Shown here: piece after piece, positions 61,335 through 64,000 of the stretch | Position numbering within the stretch: the first letter of the stretch is position 1 | Layout of the letters: the number at the start of each line of letters is the position of its first letter | Source: Natrarchaeobius chitinivorans | GTDB taxonomy: Archaea > Halobacteriota > Halobacteria > Halobacteriales > Natrialbaceae | Direction of reading: 5' to 3' | DNA length: 64,000 bases | Assembly (NCBI RefSeq): GCF_003841505.1 | Contig: NZ_REGA01000001.1 | Coordinates: 310,001 to 374,000 of the forward strand | Position numbers and translations under genes: made by a program | Notes under the pieces: generated by a model | The model's input: the letters and a program-made list of their open reading frames with translations, nothing else | Database searches by the model: none | Told to the model about the DNA's origin: nothing

Positions 61335-61438
61335 CAGCCCCCGGACAACTGCGTGTCCGATCTCGACCTGCCTCCCCGATGAACTGTCTCGTCGAATGCA
61401 AATAGGGTTCTTTTTCTCCATCCGTAGAATCGTCGGAT

Positions 61439-62443
61439 ATGTCTGGGCACCAGACGACTGGTCGGACCGACCACCACCCACTTCGGTGCGATCACTGTGG
61501 CTACCCGATCCCGGACGAACCGATATCGACCGACGGCGGCCGGTTCTGTTCGACCAGCTGTACTGAAGCCACGGAGAGCGGTTCGACGCTGTCCGATCTC
61601 GAGGGGTACAAACGCGTCCCGTCGGGTGTCGAACCGATCGATTCGCTCGTTCCGAACGGAATGCCCGCGGACGCGTTCGTGCTCGTCTCCGGCGAGGAAG
61701 GGACTCGACGGAGCGAGTTGCTGACCGAACTCGCCTGGCGTGCCCTCGAGCGCGGTGAGTCCATCGCCGTCGTCTCCTACGCCAATCCGCCGACGGCGAC
61801 GCTCGAGCGCTTCTTCGAGAACGACTGGAACGTCGTTCCTGCCCTCGAAGACGGGCGGGTTCGGATTCTCGACTGTTTCACTCACAGACTCGCCGACCGC
61901 GAGGGCTTTCTCGAGGCGCGAAACGAGTGGACCGAGTTCGTCTCTGACGCCGCCGGAGACGCCATCGTCGACGTGAGCGATCCGGGCGACGTCAGGGAAG
62001 TTGCGAACACGCTGCTCGGGACGCTCGAGGATCTCGAGATGACCGAGACGGGACTCGTGGTGATCGACTCGCTCGACGAACTCGACGCGCTCGTCCAGGA
62101 CCAGTTAGTCCACAACTTCCTCAAAGACGTCCGGGCGACCGTCTGCAAGGCCCGGTACGTCCCGATCTTCGCCGGCGTATCGGCGACGGGCAACGAGAGC
62201 GTGCCGGACGACGAATACGTCGTCGACGGCATCGTCGACCTCCGTCTGGCGGATCACCTCGAGCCGGAGGCGCGTCTCTCACAGCTTGCTGTTCGGAAAC
62301 TGATCGGGGCCCGATTTCTGCCACAGTGGATCACCGTCGAGTACGAACCGGCCCGCGGGCTGATCGCATCGGTACCGCCAGCGGATACCGCACGGACACC
62401 CGTTGTCGATGGCGAACCGTCCCAATACGGAAGCCGACGGTAG
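61439..62443 (+). CDS. RAD55/KaiC-like ATPase-fold protein with zinc-ribbon and degenerate P-loop
   Basis: A 334-residue protein. Residues 16-40 are a zinc ribbon (LRCDHCGYPIPDEP then RFCSTSC). Residues 60-300 form a RecA-like domain, in which the P-loop reads LVSGEEGTRRSELLTELAW: the GKT/S of Walker A is replaced by TRRSE, so ATP binding is doubtful. Walker B-like LVVIDSLDEL is kept near residue 205. Comparable haloarchaeal RAD55-like proteins are of unknown role, perhaps regulatory. Confidence 0.8.
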   Translation: MSGHQTTGRTDHHPLRCDHCGYPIPDEPISTDGGRFCSTSCTEATESGSTLSDLEGYKRVPSGVEPIDSLVPNGMPADAFVLVSGEEGTRRSELLTELAWRALERGESIAVVSYANPPTATLERFFENDWNVVPALEDGRVRILDCFTHRLADREGFLEARNEWTEFVSDAAGDAIVDVSDPGDVREVANTLLGTLEDLEMTETGLVVIDSLDELDALVQDQLVHNFLKDVRATVCKARYVPIFAGVSATGNESVPDDEYVVDGIVDLRLADHLEPEARLSQLAVRKLIGARFLPQWITVEYEPARGLIASVPPADTARTPVVDGEPSQYGSRR

Positions 62444-62554
62444 GTGCGGCTCTCGGCTACCGAGCACGCTCACTCACGCTCTGGATTTAACTATCCGTTT
62501 GGCATAGGCCGCCTCGCAGCGATTCGAGCGCCTACTACAGCGGACGACCTTACT

Positions 62555-63973
62555 ATGACTGACAGAAACGAAAACCGGCGGAGGCACGAACGGAGAACCG
62601 AACGTCAGACGTCCGGCGGGGAACGCGACGGGCGACATCGAGGCCCGTCTGAAGACCAGCATCGACAGGAACGTCGCGGTGAAAGCGGTTTCGACGGGAG
62701 ACAGAGCCGAGAGCGACGGGAAGCCGGTTCCGAGCGACGCGACCAGGACCGGCAACGAAGCGGGTTCGAGACCGACGCTCGAGAGATGGCAAACCTCGAG
62801 TACGGCGGGGAAGCTCGACAGGACAGACCGCGAGACGACAGCGGGCAGCAATTCCGAGAGGAGCGCGGTCGACGATCCCAGGAACACCGACAGGAACGGC
62901 CTCATCAGTCCCGCGAGACGAGTTCGCAGGACCGACACCGCGGCGGACACGATAGACAGGAACGCGGCGGGGAACGACACGTCGACTCGCCGCAGTACGA
63001 AACGGCCGGACGACGCGACCAGTTCGACGCGGGAGTCCGACCCGAAGAGTCCGATCAGTACCGCCAGGAGCACCGAGACGAGCAGATGCGGGGCAAACGA
63101 CGGGGGCAGGGACGGCGAGACGAACAGGGATGGGATCGACGAGAGGGGGGACAATCGGAACGCCGCCAACAACAGGGCGATCGAGGAGGCCAACAGCGAC
63201 GGACTCGAGGCGAATCCGAACACCACGGACGGCAGCAACGAGGCGAACGCGGACAGCAGCCGCGAGGTGAACGCGGACGGCAGCAACGAGGTGAACGCGG
63301 ACAGCAGCCGCGAGGTGAACGCGGACATCAGCAACGAGGCGGAAATCACCGCGAAGTGCGCGAACGAGGGCAACGAGAGGGGCAAGGACAACGGCGACGG
63401 GAAGGACGCGGCCAACACCGAGAAGATCCTCAGCACGGCCAGCAGTTTCGCAGCCAGCCTCGAGACCAGGGGCACGATAGAGGGAAGTTCGAGGGATTCG
63501 AACAGGGACAACCGCCATACGGCCGTCACCAGCGGAGTCAGGGGTATCAGGACCACGGCCAGAGTCGACGAGGATCGCACGAAGGAGAGCAACGCGGTCG
63601 CCAGGAACGAGGACGACAGCAGCGAGGCCAGGATCCACAACAACGAGGCTTGGACCAGCAGCAACGAGGACAGGGTCGGCAGCAGCGAGGACAGGATCGA
63701 CGGCGACAGGACGACCGGTCCCAACGCGGTCGTCGAGAGGACTACGCTCGAGGCGAGCGCCACGGCGGCGGACAGAGACACCACCAGGGCGAGCGCCGGG
63801 CCGAACATGGTGACTGGACCGAAGGAGACGATCGCGCCGGACGACGACCCGACACGGGCAGGGATCGAGAGAGCGACGAGGAGATGAGCAACCGACGCCA
63901 CGTTCACGACCGAGACGACTACGCCGGCGAAGAACGTCGGCGAGACGACGACGTCCGCCACGACCACTACTAA
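62555..63973 (+). CDS. Arg/Gln/Gly-rich disordered protein (RGG-like)
   Basis: A 472-residue protein from the ATG at 62555, without hydrophobic stretches. Arg makes up about a quarter of the residues, with Gln, Gly, Glu, Asp and His providing most of the rest. The core (about residues 200-260) consists of 8-residue units such as RGERGQQP and RGERGRQQ, and a later part has RGQDPQQRGLDQQQRG. The DNA encodes them in tandem. The plus frame is preferred to overlapping frames because its codons follow haloarchaeal preference and the tandem units keep the 3-base phase. It resembles eukaryotic RGG-box proteins in composition only; RNA binding and phase separation are inference. Confidence 0.6.
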   Translation: MTDRNENRRRHERRTERQTSGGERDGRHRGPSEDQHRQERRGESGFDGRQSRERREAGSERRDQDRQRSGFETDAREMANLEYGGEARQDRPRDDSGQQFREERGRRSQEHRQERPHQSRETSSQDRHRGGHDRQERGGERHVDSPQYETAGRRDQFDAGVRPEESDQYRQEHRDEQMRGKRRGQGRRDEQGWDRREGGQSERRQQQGDRGGQQRRTRGESEHHGRQQRGERGQQPRGERGRQQRGERGQQPRGERGHQQRGGNHREVRERGQREGQGQRRREGRGQHREDPQHGQQFRSQPRDQGHDRGKFEGFEQGQPPYGRHQRSQGYQDHGQSRRGSHEGEQRGRQERGRQQRGQDPQQRGLDQQQRGQGRQQRGQDRRRQDDRSQRGRREDYARGERHGGGQRHHQGERRAEHGDWTEGDDRAGRRPDTGRDRESDEEMSNRRHVHDRDDYAGEERRRDDDVRHDHY

Positions 63974-64000
63974 TCGACGATCGAGCCGACGGACAGGGAT

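Noticed and set aside
62679-63887. 402-residue Asn/Ser-rich plus frame within the RGG-like gene
   Set aside because: Composition is also low complexity, but starts late, lacks promoter and the tandem units make less regular residues; the 62555 frame is preferred though not certain.
62474-63967. 497-residue hydrophobic minus frame opposite the RGG-like gene
   Set aside because: It looks like a multi-membrane protein, but hydrophobicity arises from complementing Arg/Glu/Gln codons; no start context or conserved motif, and the plus frame keeps the repeat phase.

Overview
The window is a piece of a haloarchaeal chromosome (class Halobacteria). The evidence is a GC-rich sequence with very acidic predicted proteins, Tat-type lipoproteins (RR motif plus Cys lipobox), many genes that look leaderless (TATA-like box about 25-30 bp before the ATG), archaeal lipid and central-metabolism genes (sn-glycerol-1-phosphate dehydrogenase, 2-oxoacid:ferredoxin oxidoreductase, semi-phosphorylative Entner-Doudoroff enzymes) and several gene families known mainly from Halobacteria. 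I cannot name genus or species; Natrialbales-like is only a guess. I see no rRNA, tRNA or CRISPR array.

Layout. 1-2.3 kb: the tail of a probable hexapeptide acetyltransferase, then a biotin ECF uptake operon (bioY-ecfA-ecfT, minus strand) with a BirA-type palindromic operator at its promoter. 2.5-7.2 kb: a 1481-residue exported protein with about fifteen 23-residue QxQ repeats and Ig-like modules. 7.2-18.4 kb: small conserved haloarchaeal genes, an AT-richer block (about 9.4-11.5 kb) bracketed by inverted IS-end-like sequences, a gene broken by an in-frame TGA, gamma-carbonic anhydrase, OsmC, a metallo-beta-lactamase-fold hydrolase and a DHH-family protein with a degenerate active site. 18.5-28.2 kb: SHOCT protein, DUF411 lipoprotein, M24 peptidase, a MazF-like/winged-helix pair, aroA, pterin dehydratase, a CadD-like exporter, acetyltransferase, response regulator and bacterio-opsin-activator-type regulator. 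28.2-35 kb: KDPG aldolase, gluconate dehydratase and glucose dehydrogenase (sugar oxidation to pyruvate), a TlpA/CcdA thiol-redox pair and aroC. 35.4-48.6 kb: PHP protein, porAB, a glucosidase-like protein, an ABC exporter with duplicated permeases, a free-standing nuoCD, egsA and a flippase-like protein. 48.6-64 kb: S9 peptidase, a lysine-rich exported protein, glycosyltransferase, HIT protein, trpB, a pstSCAB phosphate operon without phoU, a RAD55-like ATPase with a degenerate P-loop and an Arg/Gln/Gly-rich disordered protein.

The most unusual signal is non-coding. A family of 80-82 bp palindromic elements recurs through the window (7720, 12084, 19091, 25242, 35273, 61255, with degraded or half copies at 12331 and 52022). 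The copies keep the same two-arm fold although the paired bases differ, so pairing rather than sequence is conserved. Two copies carry a 200-270 bp tandem-repeat cassette in the hairpin loop, and most copies sit at or over the stop codon of the preceding gene. A second, separate pattern is short tandem duplications (16-35 bp) clustered at gene 3' ends, several spanning the stop codon.
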